Positions 43,637-53,169 of a DNA stretch of 64,000 nt are shown here, in pieces. Within the stretch, counting starts at the first letter, position 1. Every line of letters begins with the position of its first letter. Origin of the DNA: JACQFZ01 sp045810625 (lineage in GTDB: Bacteria; Pseudomonadota; Gammaproteobacteria; Acidiferrobacterales; Sulfurifustaceae); assembly GCA_045810625.1 (NCBI GenBank), contig JBJMVQ010000027.1, forward strand, positions 78,735 to 142,734, read 5' to 3'. Position numbers and translations under genes: made by a program. The notes beneath the pieces are model-generated. The model was not told where the DNA came from and ran no database searches. It worked only from the letters and a program-made list of their open reading frames with translations.

Positions 43637-44105
43637 TCGAGATCGTCCGCAACGAACGCGCGGCGCTCCCGGAGGAGGGTCGCGTGTGAAGTATGACTTG
43701 CTTGCAATCGATTGCAGGCGGTAAATGTCTTACGTCCGTTCCTAGTTGCGAACCCTGCGCTGTCGCTTCACAGCCGCGGCACGTAAGCTCCGTCAGATAG
43801 TTAACCGATACACACTTCCCGCTTTGCCAGCGTTGCGCGCTGTGCACGTCTTATATGATATCTACGCGCCCCGACAGCGGCACTCTTTACTCCGTGGTTT
43901 CGATCGGTACGGCAATATCGCAGCACGCGTCGTAACTTGCGATCACGACGCAAGTATCGGATAAATGCTCAACCCGCACAGGGTGGGTGACACGGAAACG
44001 GGTGTCGCGTCCGCGAGGACAATTCTCTTGCGGAATCGCACCGCTTCGACTCGACAAGAGAACCGCCGTTCGCTTGAGCGTGGTGTCTGGTTGATGGGAG
44101 TACAT
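43637..44105. promoter_or_regulatory. Gene-free gap with a 14-base palindrome before the EamA gene
   Basis: 469 bases. TGCAATCGATTGCA at 43703-43716 is a perfect palindrome of the size used by LacI- or TetR-type repressors. A TACTCCG heptamer, the same as in the candidate operator at 39430, occurs at 43888-43894. No credible gene. Confidence 0.45.
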
Positions 44106-44969
44106 ATGGCGCTAATTCTTGCGGTGCTCAGCTCGCTCTGCTTCGGCATCGCTCTGGTGACGGGGCGCATCGGTCTGCGCACGCTCGATACGCTCTCCGG
44201 GGTTGCCATCAGCATACCAACCGCAATGCTGATCTTTGTCGCAGTATCGCCGTTCGTGCTCGACTTGAAAGGCTTCAACCTTCCGGCGGTTTTGGTCTTC
44301 GCCGCCGTCGGAATCTTCTTTCCAGCCGTGGTGACCATGATCACCTTCCGTTCGAACGTACTGCTCGGCCCGACCGTGACCGGCGCGGTCTCGGGTACGT
44401 CACCCTTGTTCGCGTTGGTCGCGGTGCACCTTTTCCTCGGTGAACACGTTCCGACGGAAGCGGTCGTCGCCTCGATCGCCGTCTTCGCCGGCGTCGGGCT
44501 GTTGTCGCGAGGTCGCCATGTGGCACGGCCGGGCTCCATCGGCTGGGCGATCTTCTGGCCCATCTCCGGAGCATTGGTGCGCGGGCTGGCGCAAGTCGCC
44601 GCAAAAGCGGGAATGCTGCTCTGGCCGAGCCCCTTCGTCGCCAGCCTGATCGGCTATTCGCTGTCGTCGGCGACCGTCATCGGCACTCGCTGGTTCACAC
44701 AGTCGGGCAAGCCGAAGTTCACGAAACAAAATATTTTTTGGTTCGCGCTGACCGGCGTTCTCAACGGCGCGGCCGTGCTGCTGATGTACGGCGCTCTGAG
44801 TGTCGCGCCGGTGTCGCTCGTGGCGCCGGTGGTCGCTTCCTATCCGTTGGTCACGGCCCTGATTGGTTCTCTTGTGCTCAAAGAGGAGTCGCTGACGCTG
44901 CGTGTGACGGCGGGCGCGACCCTTACAGTTGCCGCCATCGTGTACTTGATGATCTCCGTCCGCGCCTGA
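44106..44969 (+). CDS. EamA-family (DMT) membrane transporter
   Basis: 287 residues with about ten membrane segments in two EamA halves (LILAVLSSLCFGIALVTGRIG at the start; SGTSPLFALVAVHLFLGEHV closes half one; VAPVVASYPLVTALIGSLVLKEE closes half two). Such proteins usually export small metabolites or amino acids. ATG 44106 has GGGAG upstream and gives a typical start (MALILAVLSSLCFG). Last gene of the accessory run, so export of its product is a reasonable guess. Confidence 0.88.
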   Translation: MALILAVLSSLCFGIALVTGRIGLRTLDTLSGVAISIPTAMLIFVAVSPFVLDLKGFNLPAVLVFAAVGIFFPAVVTMITFRSNVLLGPTVTGAVSGTSPLFALVAVHLFLGEHVPTEAVVASIAVFAGVGLLSRGRHVARPGSIGWAIFWPISGALVRGLAQVAAKAGMLLWPSPFVASLIGYSLSSATVIGTRWFTQSGKPKFTKQNIFWFALTGVLNGAAVLLMYGALSVAPVSLVAPVVASYPLVTALIGSLVLKEESLTLRVTAGATLTVAAIVYLMISVRA

Positions 44970-45543
44970 TTGTCCCCCGCCGATCGCTGCGGCGGGTGTC
45001 CGGTAATCTGTTGATCTTCCACGAACCGGCTCCTCGCATGCCGCGCGCGGTCAACTTCTTCGTGCTGCTGCCGCAAATCAATCCGGCGTTCACCGCACTG
45101 CTGCCATGCCCGATCACGTTGATCTCGAAGTTGTTGTTCGGTGTCGCGATGGTTGGGTGCTCGACAGCTCTGCCCAAACGATTGCGTAAGAGAGGCCGGG
45201 CGAGACCGACGACGCGTTTCGGCTCTTCCGCGGCTTTTACGCCGACATGAGCGCCAGCAAGACCGCGATGGGATCGACGCGATGCCGGCAGTTGAAGTAG
45301 CGCATAACTTCGCGGGATTCATCGCCGTCACCGGCTTAGTCGCGGCGTTTGCGCTGCCACCCGGCACGCGCGCCGCTTATGGCGCTGCTCGGCACGAACG
45401 TCCCTCATGAAAACATCACATCGTGATATGCGCCTGCGCTTGGCGCGCTCATTGCAAAAGCAATAGCAACGCCGTGGTGTAGATAGCGCTTCGCTCGTGT
45501 ATAAGAAGATTGTTTCGGGCTTCTTCGAGTACGCGGAGTCGAT
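44970..45543. other. Gene-free region upstream of the ACIII operon
   Basis: 574 bases. Short frames on both strands show no family match by eye, though stretches such as HVDLEVVVRCRDGWVLD (around 45110) look protein-like and may be decayed coding sequence. It must contain the actA promoter; no -35/-10 is convincing. Confidence 0.4.
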
Positions 45544-46200
45544 GTGCCGCAAACGTTCAGCCCCGCCGCCAGCACCTTGGTGTGGGTCGGCGTCGTTGCG
45601 ACGGTGTTGCTCGTCTTTGTGCTGATGTGGCTGATCAGCACGATCGCAGCAGCGAACGCGCGTCCGGGCGCGGGATTTACGCCCGCTCAACCCATTCCGT
45701 TCAGTCACCAGCACCATGTCGCCGAAGACGGAATCGACTGCCGCTATTGTCACGATTCGGTCGAGACGAGCGCGTTTGCCGGCATCCCCGGTCTCAATGT
45801 CTGTCTCACCTGTCATTCGCAGATCTATACCGATGCGCCGGTGTTGGCGCCGCTTTTTGCCGCGATTCAAACCGGCTCGCCGCTCCGTTGGCAGCGCGCG
45901 AATCGCTTACCCGGTTTCGTCTATTTCGATCACAGCATTCACGTGGCGAAGGGTGTGGGGTGCGGCACGTGCCATGGCCGCGTCGATCAAATGCGGCTCA
46001 CGGCTGTCGCGGCCCCGCTCACGATGCAGTGGTGCCTGAACTGCCATCGCAATCCGGCGCCGAACCTGCGACCGAAGGACGCCGTGTTCGACATGGAATG
46101 GCAGCCGCCGCGCGATCAAGACGTCCGCGGCCGGGAGCTGATCGCGGCGTACGGTATCGATACCACGCGCTTGACCGATTGTTCGGTCTGCCATCGCTGA
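45544..46200 (+). CDS. actA: ActA, pentaheme cytochrome c of Alternative Complex III
   Basis: 218 residues: one N-terminal membrane helix (WVGVVATVLLVFVLMWLIS) and five CxxCH heme sites (CRYCH, CLTCH, CGTCH, CLNCH, CSVCH), matching the ActA pentaheme subunit. It passes electrons from the quinol-oxidising module to ActE or a soluble cytochrome. GTG 45544 is used; the upstream site is weak. First of an eleven-gene run through coxD. Confidence 0.93.
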   Translation: MPQTFSPAASTLVWVGVVATVLLVFVLMWLISTIAAANARPGAGFTPAQPIPFSHQHHVAEDGIDCRYCHDSVETSAFAGIPGLNVCLTCHSQIYTDAPVLAPLFAAIQTGSPLRWQRANRLPGFVYFDHSIHVAKGVGCGTCHGRVDQMRLTAVAAPLTMQWCLNCHRNPAPNLRPKDAVFDMEWQPPRDQDVRGRELIAAYGIDTTRLTDCSVCHR

Positions 46201-46209
46201 CCGCCGCAT

Positions 46210-49077
46210 ATGACACAACGCCTCGACACGCATGATCATCGTCCGCGCGAATCGTTGCTCGATTTTCCGGTCAATCGACGCGATGCGTTGAAGCTGATGG
46301 CGGCTTCGGTGGCGCTCGGCGGCATGACGGCGTGCATTCGGCCGCCGGAGCAGGAATTGCTGCCGTATCGCGACGCACCGGAATCGCAGATCCCCGGCAA
46401 GCCGGTGTATTACGCGAGCGGTATGCCGTTCGACGGCGATGCGCTCGGCATTCTGATCGAAACCCACATGGGCCGTCCGACCAAGATCGAAGGCAATCCG
46501 GACCACCCGACGAGCCTCGGCGCGACGCATATATACGCCCAAGCGGCCGTGCTCGAATTGTGGGATCCGGATCGATCGCAAACGATCATGAGCGGCGGTG
46601 TGGTCCAATCGTGGGCCGCTTTTCTGGACGTCATCGCCGCAGGACGAAAGACGTGGGAAGCCAGCGGCGGCGCCGGGTTGCGCGTGATCGTGCCGCTCGA
46701 TACGTCGCCGACGCTGGCGGAGCAGCTGCGCGTCTTACAGCATCGGCTTCCGCATGCGGGGATACACGTGTTTCAACCGCTGGCGCGCGACTCCGTATAC
46801 GCCGGCAGTGGCATCGCTTTCGGTGCGGCGCTCGAACCGATCCACCATTTCGAGCGCGCCGACGTCATCGTCGCCTTCGACGATGATTTTCTCGGCTCAC
46901 CGCCGGCGCAAGTCCGCCACGCGCGCGAGTTCGCGAATCGGCGCGGATCCGGCGGTACGGGCGGCATCATGAACCGGCTCTATGCCATCGAGCCGGTCGT
47001 CTCACTGACCGGCGCAATGGCCGATCACCGGCTGGCGCTTCGCGCCAGCGAAATCGAGTCGGCCGCGCGCGTATTCGCGCGCGCGCTCGGTATCGACGTC
47101 CCGACGGCTGGCGAAATCGACGCGAGCGCCCGGCGCTGGATGGCTGCGGCCGCGGAGGACGTGCGGGCGCGAGCGCGCACGTCACTCCTGGTTGCCGGAT
47201 CGCGCCAGCCCCCGGCGGTGCACGCGCTCGTGTGCGCGATGAACGCACGGCTGCGAAATATCGGCAGTACCGTTCATTACGTGACGCCGTCGGTCGAACC
47301 GCGCGACACGCTCGCATCGCTGCATGCCCTCGTGACCGATATGGCGGACGGAAAGGTCGATACCCTCGTCATCCTCGGCGGTAATCCGGTTTACGACGCG
47401 CCGGCCGACCTGCCGTTTTCCGAGCATCTCGCGCGTGTGCCGCTGTCGGTTCATCTCGGACTTTACGCCAACGAAACCGCTGCGCGCTGCGCCTGGCATA
47501 TCCCGCAAGCGCACTTTCTCGAGAGCTGGGGCGACATGCGTGCGTACGACGGCACAGTCACACTGCAGCAGCCGGCGATCGCGCCGCTGCATGGCGGCCA
47601 TACTGCGATCGAGTTGATCGCGGCGCTGAACGGTATAGCCGACGCGCGCACGTACGATCTCGTCCGCGCCTACTGGCGCGATCGTTCCCGAGCGGCCGAC
47701 TTCGAAGCGCGCTGGGCGACTGCATTGCAGCGCGGCATTTGGCCGGAGACCGCCGCGCCGCTCCGCCGGCCGACGCTCCGTGCGAACTTCGCCGCGCAGC
47801 TGCCGGCGCCGCCGGGTCGCGCGGACAGTCTCGAGCTTGTTTTCGAGGCCGATCCGACGATTTACGACGGTCGTTTCGCCAACAACGCGTGGCTGCAGGA
47901 ATTGCCCAAACCCATCACGAAGCTCACATGGGACAACGCGGTGCTGCTCAGTCCGGCGCATGCCGCGCGCGCGGGTCTGAGCAACGGCGATGTCGTGGCG
48001 CTCGAGGCGAACGGCCGGGTCGTCGAAGGGCCGGTGTGGACGGTGCCCGGTCTTCCGGATGATTCCGCGACGGTTCATCTCGGTTATGGGCGCACGCGAG
48101 CGGGTCGCGTCGGCGATGGCCTCGGGTCCAACGCGTATGGGCTGCGTACGACGACCGACTTTTCGTTTGCGCGCAACGTCCGCATGACGAAGACCGGCCG
48201 CCGTTACACGCTGGCGACCGCGCAGACCGAGGCCGCGATGCACGACCGCGCGCTAGTTCGCGTCGCGACGCTCGCGCAATTCTCGGCCAATCCCGAATTT
48301 GCGAAACCGGTGCGGGCCGAGGCCGAGACGGCTTCGCTCTATCCCGACCTTCCCGGCTCGACGTACGCGTGGGGGATGAGCATCAATCTCGACACCTGCA
48401 TCGGCTGCGGCGCCTGCACGATCGCATGTCAGGCGGAGAACAACATCCCGGTGGTCGGCAAACACGAAGTCCTGAACGGGCGGATCATGCACTGGATTCG
48501 CGTCGATCGTTATTACGCACAGGAACAGCAGGAGCCGCGCGTGTATTTTCAGCCGGTGCCGTGCATGCACTGCGAGAAGGCGCCGTGCGAAGTGGTCTGT
48601 CCGGTAGAGGCGTCGATTCACGATCACGAAGGCCTCAACGTGCAGGTGTACAACCGTTGCGTCGGCACGCGCTTTTGCTCCAACAACTGTCCCTACAAAG
48701 TCCGCCGTTTCAACTGGCTTTCTTATGCTTACGACGCGCCGGCGGCGTACGCCGCGCAGCGCAATCCGGACGTCACCGTACGCCGCCGCGGGGTGATGGA
48801 GAAGTGCACCTACTGCCTGCAACGCATCACGGTCGCGCGCATCGAAGCGGAGAAGGCGGGGCGGCGCCTCCGCGACGGCGACGTGGTCACCGCATGCCAA
48901 GCGGTGTGTCCGACCGAGGCGATCGTGTTCGGGGATCTCAACGACGCGGCGAGCCGTGTGCGTGCCCGCAAGCGTTCGCCGCTCGATTATGCGCTGCTCG
49001 GCGAGCTCAACACGCGCCCGCGCACGACGTACCTGGCGAAGCTCGCGAATCCCAACCCCGATCTCGGCGGCGACTAG
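46210..49077 (+). CDS. actB: ActB, molybdopterin-like plus iron-sulfur subunit of ACIII
   Basis: 955 residues. A Tat-type/anchor N-terminus (NRRDALKLMAASVALGGMTAC) with a lipobox-like Cys, a ~650-residue molybdopterin-oxidoreductase-like domain, and a C-terminal ferredoxin domain with clusters CIGCGACTIACQ, CMHCEKAPCEVVCP, CSNNCPYKVRR and CTYCLQRI. The fusion of both parts is typical of ActB, in which the first domain is not thought to hold molybdenum. It starts nine bases after actA. Confidence 0.93.
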   Translation: MTQRLDTHDHRPRESLLDFPVNRRDALKLMAASVALGGMTACIRPPEQELLPYRDAPESQIPGKPVYYASGMPFDGDALGILIETHMGRPTKIEGNPDHPTSLGATHIYAQAAVLELWDPDRSQTIMSGGVVQSWAAFLDVIAAGRKTWEASGGAGLRVIVPLDTSPTLAEQLRVLQHRLPHAGIHVFQPLARDSVYAGSGIAFGAALEPIHHFERADVIVAFDDDFLGSPPAQVRHAREFANRRGSGGTGGIMNRLYAIEPVVSLTGAMADHRLALRASEIESAARVFARALGIDVPTAGEIDASARRWMAAAAEDVRARARTSLLVAGSRQPPAVHALVCAMNARLRNIGSTVHYVTPSVEPRDTLASLHALVTDMADGKVDTLVILGGNPVYDAPADLPFSEHLARVPLSVHLGLYANETAARCAWHIPQAHFLESWGDMRAYDGTVTLQQPAIAPLHGGHTAIELIAALNGIADARTYDLVRAYWRDRSRAADFEARWATALQRGIWPETAAPLRRPTLRANFAAQLPAPPGRADSLELVFEADPTIYDGRFANNAWLQELPKPITKLTWDNAVLLSPAHAARAGLSNGDVVALEANGRVVEGPVWTVPGLPDDSATVHLGYGRTRAGRVGDGLGSNAYGLRTTTDFSFARNVRMTKTGRRYTLATAQTEAAMHDRALVRVATLAQFSANPEFAKPVRAEAETASLYPDLPGSTYAWGMSINLDTCIGCGACTIACQAENNIPVVGKHEVLNGRIMHWIRVDRYYAQEQQEPRVYFQPVPCMHCEKAPCEVVCPVEASIHDHEGLNVQVYNRCVGTRFCSNNCPYKVRRFNWLSYAYDAPAAYAAQRNPDVTVRRRGVMEKCTYCLQRITVARIEAEKAGRRLRDGDVVTACQAVCPTEAIVFGDLNDAASRVRARKRSPLDYALLGELNTRPRTTYLAKLANPNPDLGGD

Positions 49078-49078
49078 G

Positions 49079-50440
49079 ATGGCGGCACGACCGGAAACGC
49101 GCGAGCCGGTCCTGAAAGGCCGCTACAGCTACGCCTCCGTCACCGACAAGATCAGCGACGTCGTGCTGACGCGCCCGACGCATTGGGGCTGGATTCTCGG
49201 TTTTGGCGTCAGCTTCACGCTCGCGCTCGTCTTCTTCTACGCCATCGGCTATCTCTTCGTGGTCGGCGTCGGCATCTGGGGCGTCGACATTCCGGTCGCA
49301 TGGGGTTTCGCAATCACCAACTTCGTGTGGTGGATCGGCATTGGCCACGCCGGTACCTTCATCTCGGCGTTCCTGCTGCTGATGCGCCAGAAGTGGCGCA
49401 CGGCGATCAACCGCTTCGCCGAAGCGATGACGATCTTCGCCGCCGGCATCGCCGGCATTTTCCCGATCCTGCATCTCGGCCGGCCGTGGTTCTTCTACTG
49501 GCTGATTCCGTACCCGAACGTCATGAATCTCTGGCCGCAATGGCGCAGTCCCTTGGTGTGGGACATCTTTGCCATCAGCACATACCTCATCGTCTCGCTC
49601 GTGTTTTGGTACATGGGCCTCATCCCCGATCTCGCCACGCTGCGCGATCGCGCGACGACGCGCGGGCGCCAATTGATCTACGGCTTTTTCGCGCTCGGCT
49701 GGCGCGGCGAGGCGCGTCACTGGGCGCGCTACGAGACGGCGTATCTGCTGATTGCGGGCCTCGCGACGCCGCTCGTGGTATCCGTGCACAGCGTCGTGTC
49801 GCTCGACTTCGCCATCGGCATCACCCCCGGTTGGCACTCCACGATCTTTCCGCCGTACTTCGTCGCCGGCGCGCTCTTTTCCGGATTTGCTATGGTCCTG
49901 ATGCTCGCGATTCCGTTGCGGCGCTTCTTCGGCCTCGAGGATTTCATCACGACGCGGCATCTCGATCAGGCGGCGAAGATCATTCTCGCGACCGGCCTCT
50001 TCGTCGCCTACAGCTACATGACCGAGATTTTCATGGCGTTCTACAGCGGCAGCCAGTACGAGATCTATACGACGCTGAACCGCGTACGCGGTCCGTACGC
50101 GCCGATCTACTGGACGCTCATGGCGTGCAACGTGCTCAGCATCCAGTTCCTGTGGTCGCACCGCGTGCGCACAAGCCCGCTCGCGCTGTTCGTGCTCGGG
50201 CTCATCATCAACGTCGGTATGTGGCTCGAACGCTTCATGATCATCGTCACGAGCCTGCATCGCGAGTTCATGCCGTCGCGCTGGGGCATGTTCTATCCGA
50301 CCGCGTGGGACTGGACTCACTTCATCGGCTCGATCGGTTTGTTCGTGGCGCTGTTCTTCCTGTTCGTGCGCTTTTTACCCGCGATCTCGATCTTCGAGAT
50401 GCGCGAGCTGGTGAAGGAAGAACGCCAGGAGGCGGCATGA
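49079..50440 (+). CDS. actC: ActC, NrfD-like quinol-oxidising membrane subunit
   Basis: 453 residues with about ten membrane helices, including WWIGIGHAGTFISAFLLLMRQKWR, the NrfD/PsrC-type quinone region. ATG 49079 overlaps nothing but begins one base after the actB stop. Forms the membrane core with ActF. It overlaps actD by four bases. Confidence 0.92.
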   Translation: MAARPETREPVLKGRYSYASVTDKISDVVLTRPTHWGWILGFGVSFTLALVFFYAIGYLFVVGVGIWGVDIPVAWGFAITNFVWWIGIGHAGTFISAFLLLMRQKWRTAINRFAEAMTIFAAGIAGIFPILHLGRPWFFYWLIPYPNVMNLWPQWRSPLVWDIFAISTYLIVSLVFWYMGLIPDLATLRDRATTRGRQLIYGFFALGWRGEARHWARYETAYLLIAGLATPLVVSVHSVVSLDFAIGITPGWHSTIFPPYFVAGALFSGFAMVLMLAIPLRRFFGLEDFITTRHLDQAAKIILATGLFVAYSYMTEIFMAFYSGSQYEIYTTLNRVRGPYAPIYWTLMACNVLSIQFLWSHRVRTSPLALFVLGLIINVGMWLERFMIIVTSLHREFMPSRWGMFYPTAWDWTHFIGSIGLFVALFFLFVRFLPAISIFEMRELVKEERQEAA

Positions 50441-50976
50441 GCGCGCCCGGCGAGTTGTACGGCGTGCTCGCGGAGTTCGCGAGCGCCGACGCGCTGATCG
50501 ATGCGGCGCGTCGCGCGCGGTCGGCGGGCTATGCGCGAGTCGAAGCGTACGCGCCGTTTCCGGTCGAAGGCCTCGCCGACGCGCTCGGGTTTCGCGCGAA
50601 TCGCGTGCCGCTCATCGTGCTCGTCGGCGGCATCGCGGGTGCGGTGGGCGGTTACTTCATGCAGTGGTATTCGGCGGTGATTGCATACGCGTTCAACGCC
50701 GGCGGCCGGCCGCTGCACAGCTGGCCGGCGTTCATCCCGGCGACGTTCGAGCTCGCGGTACTCGGCGCCGCGCTTGCCGCCTTCTTCGGCATGCTGATCC
50801 TGAACGGTCTGCCGAAGTTGTATCACCCGATCTTCAACGCGCGCGAGTTCGAATTCGCGACGCGGCATCGGTTTTTTCTCTGCCTGCGTGCGGATGACCC
50901 GGCGTTCGATCGGACGAAAACGCGGCGGCTGCTCGAGTCGTTGCGGCCGATTTTGATCGAGGAGGTGATGGCGTGA
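50437..50976 (+). CDS. actD: ActD, DUF3341 subunit of ACIII
   Basis: 179 residues: cytoplasmic N-terminal ferredoxin-like fold (YGVLAEFASADALIDAARRARSAGY), two membrane helices (VPLIVLVGGIAGAVGGYF; FELAVLGAALAAFFGML) and a short C-terminal domain. Matches ActD/DUF3341. Overlaps both neighbours by four bases. Confidence 0.9.
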   Translation: MSAPGELYGVLAEFASADALIDAARRARSAGYARVEAYAPFPVEGLADALGFRANRVPLIVLVGGIAGAVGGYFMQWYSAVIAYAFNAGGRPLHSWPAFIPATFELAVLGAALAAFFGMLILNGLPKLYHPIFNAREFEFATRHRFFLCLRADDPAFDRTKTRRLLESLRPILIEEVMA

Positions 50977-51596
50977 GGAGGTCGTTCGCGCTTTTGGCGC
51001 GCCGTACGCGCTCATTGATATCCTCAGCGCTCGCCGCGCTCCTCGCGGCTGCGACGCTCTCCGCCTGCGAAGGCGTCATGCACGACATGTACGAGCAGCC
51101 GAAGTATCGGCCGCTCGAACCGAGCGAGTTGTTCGCCGACGGCCGCTCGGCGCGGCCGCCGGTGGAAGGCGCGACCGCACGTCTATTCGGTTCGGCGGCC
51201 GACGCCTCGAGCGGTCGGCGAGGAACGGCGACGCCGCTGGATGCGCCGGCCCCGGCGATCGACCGCGCGCTCCTCGAACATGGCCGCGAGCGCTTCGACA
51301 TTTACTGCTCGCCGTGCCACGGCCGCGCCGGCGATTCCGACGGCATGGTCGTTCGGCGCGGATTTCCGGCGCCGCCGTCGTATCACAGCCCGCGCCTGCG
51401 CGAAGCGCCCGACCGGCATTTCTACGAGGTCATCACGCACGGCTACGGCGCGATGGCGTCGTACGCCGACCGTGTGCCGCCCGCCGATCGCTGGGCGATC
51501 GCGGCATACATTCGCGCGCTGCAATTGAGCCAAGCGGCGCCGGTCGCGGCGTTGACCGCTGCGGAGCGTGAACGCCTGGAGCGCGGGCGGCGATGA
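50973..51596 (+). CDS. actE: ActE, monoheme cytochrome c lipoprotein of ACIII
   Basis: 207 residues with a lipobox (TLSAC), a linker, and one heme site CSPCH; GMVVRRG and YGAMASYADRVPPADRWAIAAYIRALQ complete the cytochrome domain and supply a likely axial Met. Lipid-anchored on the periplasmic face, it can hand electrons to the oxidase. GTG 50973 overlaps the actD stop. Confidence 0.9.
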   Translation: MRRSFALLARRTRSLISSALAALLAAATLSACEGVMHDMYEQPKYRPLEPSELFADGRSARPPVEGATARLFGSAADASSGRRGTATPLDAPAPAIDRALLEHGRERFDIYCSPCHGRAGDSDGMVVRRGFPAPPSYHSPRLREAPDRHFYEVITHGYGAMASYADRVPPADRWAIAAYIRALQLSQAAPVAALTAAERERLERGRR

Positions 51597-52684
51597 CGAC
51601 GCGACGCACGTCGATGCTCGCTGTCGCCGGAGGCGCTGCGCTCCTGGCGACCTTCGTGGGCCTGCACCGCGCCCCAGATACGGCGTTCGCGTCTTATCTG
51701 TTCGCGTATTTTTTCTGGCTCGACGTGTCACTCGGCGCGCTCGCCATCCACATGATTCAGGGATTGACGGGCGGGCGCTGGGGTGATCTCGTGCGCGGGC
51801 CGTTCGAGGCGGCGGCGCGCGTGCTGCCGTGGCTCGCGCTGCTCGCGATCCCGCTGGTGTTCGGGCTGAGCGATCTGTACCCCTGGTTGCGGCCGGACGC
51901 TGCGCACGACCCGGTCTTGCAGCAGAAGTCCTGGTACTTGAGCCGCGGGTTTTTTTTGGCGCGCGCGGCGGCGTACTTCGTTGTGTGGATCGTTCTCGCG
52001 TACCGCGCCGCGCTGCTCGGCGCGACGGCACGGGCGAGCGCGCGGCGCCGGCGCGCGAACATTGCCGGCGTGCTCCTCTATGCCGTCACCGTGTCGTTTG
52101 CCTCCGTCGACTGGGTGATGTCGCTGATCCCCGAGTGGTATTCGACCACGTTCGGACTGCTCGTCGGCACCGGGCAACTTCTGGTGGCGATGGCGTTCGG
52201 CATCTTGATGGCGACGCTCGACGCGCGCGCGCCGCCGGCGGATCGGCTCAACGATCTTGGCAACCTGCTGCTCACGTTCGTGCTCTGCTGGGTGTACATC
52301 GCGTTCACGCAGTATCTGATTATTTGGTCCGGGAATCTCCCCGATGGCATCGCGTGGTTCTTGCCGCGCCGCGCGGGCGGATACCAATGGGTCGGCGCGG
52401 CGTTGATCCTGTTTCACTTCGCGGTGCCGTTCGCCGTGCTGCTGCTGCGCAGCGCAAAACGCAACGCCTTCGGCCTCGGCGTCGTCGCTGCGCTCGTTCT
52501 CGCGGCGCACGTGATCGACACGTATTGGCTGATCGTGCCGTCGGTGCGGCGCGCGGGCGCGACGCTTTACTGGACCGATGTCACCGCGTTCATCGGCATC
52601 GGCGCGATCTGGCTCGCCGCGTACGGCGCGCGGCCAGATCGCGAGCGGCGCGCCCAGGCGCTGGCGATGGAGAAGCCGGCATGA
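51593..52684 (+). CDS. actF: ActF, second membrane subunit of ACIII
   Basis: 363 residues, about ten membrane helices (for example LFAYFFWLDVSLGALAIHMI, LLTFVLCWVYIAFTQYLIIW). It is an NrfD-like paralogue of ActC. Four-base overlaps with actE and the next gene. Confidence 0.9.
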   Translation: MTTRRTSMLAVAGGAALLATFVGLHRAPDTAFASYLFAYFFWLDVSLGALAIHMIQGLTGGRWGDLVRGPFEAAARVLPWLALLAIPLVFGLSDLYPWLRPDAAHDPVLQQKSWYLSRGFFLARAAAYFVVWIVLAYRAALLGATARASARRRRANIAGVLLYAVTVSFASVDWVMSLIPEWYSTTFGLLVGTGQLLVAMAFGILMATLDARAPPADRLNDLGNLLLTFVLCWVYIAFTQYLIIWSGNLPDGIAWFLPRRAGGYQWVGAALILFHFAVPFAVLLLRSAKRNAFGLGVVAALVLAAHVIDTYWLIVPSVRRAGATLYWTDVTAFIGIGAIWLAAYGARPDRERRAQALAMEKPA

Positions 52685-53169
52685 ACGCGCGACGGATGCA
52701 GGCGCACGAGCAAAGCGATCTGCACGTGCGCAACGTGCTCTGGACCGCCGTCGTGCTGATCGCCGCCATCGCGCTCGTGCACCTCGTCGTCTACGCGTTG
52801 CTGCTGATGTTTCATGGCTCCGCCGGCGGTACGCCGTGGCGCCACAACGCGGTGCAGGAGTTGCCGGCGGCGTTTCACACGTATCCCACGGCCGAGGCGC
52901 TGCGCCGCGAGCAGGAAGCGAAGCTCGAGAGCTACGGTTGGGTCGATCGCGAGCGGGGTGTGGCGCGAATTCCGATCGAGCGCGCCATGGAACTGTACGT
53001 CGAACGCCATCATGGCGAGCGTGTCGGAGCGCGCGATCCTGCTGCGACCGAGGATTGTGCGATGCCGACCCGCACGGCAAACAAGAAGGAATGCGGGCTC
53101 GTCGTGTTTCCCGCGGACGCCAAACGACAGCCGAGTGCCACGCCGGCGTCGGGAGAACGGAACCGATGA
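52681..53169 (+). CDS. Small membrane-anchored protein of the ACIII operon
   Basis: 162 residues: one N-terminal membrane helix (VLWTAVVLIAAIALVHLVVYALLL) and a periplasmic domain with EALRREQEAKLESYGWVDRERGVARIPIERAMEL, a pattern common in proteins next to SCO/oxidase genes. It could be an extra subunit or an assembly factor; ActG is an alternative name I cannot confirm. Overlaps actF and sco by four bases. Confidence 0.75.
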   Translation: MNARRMQAHEQSDLHVRNVLWTAVVLIAAIALVHLVVYALLLMFHGSAGGTPWRHNAVQELPAAFHTYPTAEALRREQEAKLESYGWVDRERGVARIPIERAMELYVERHHGERVGARDPAATEDCAMPTRTANKKECGLVVFPADAKRQPSATPASGERNR

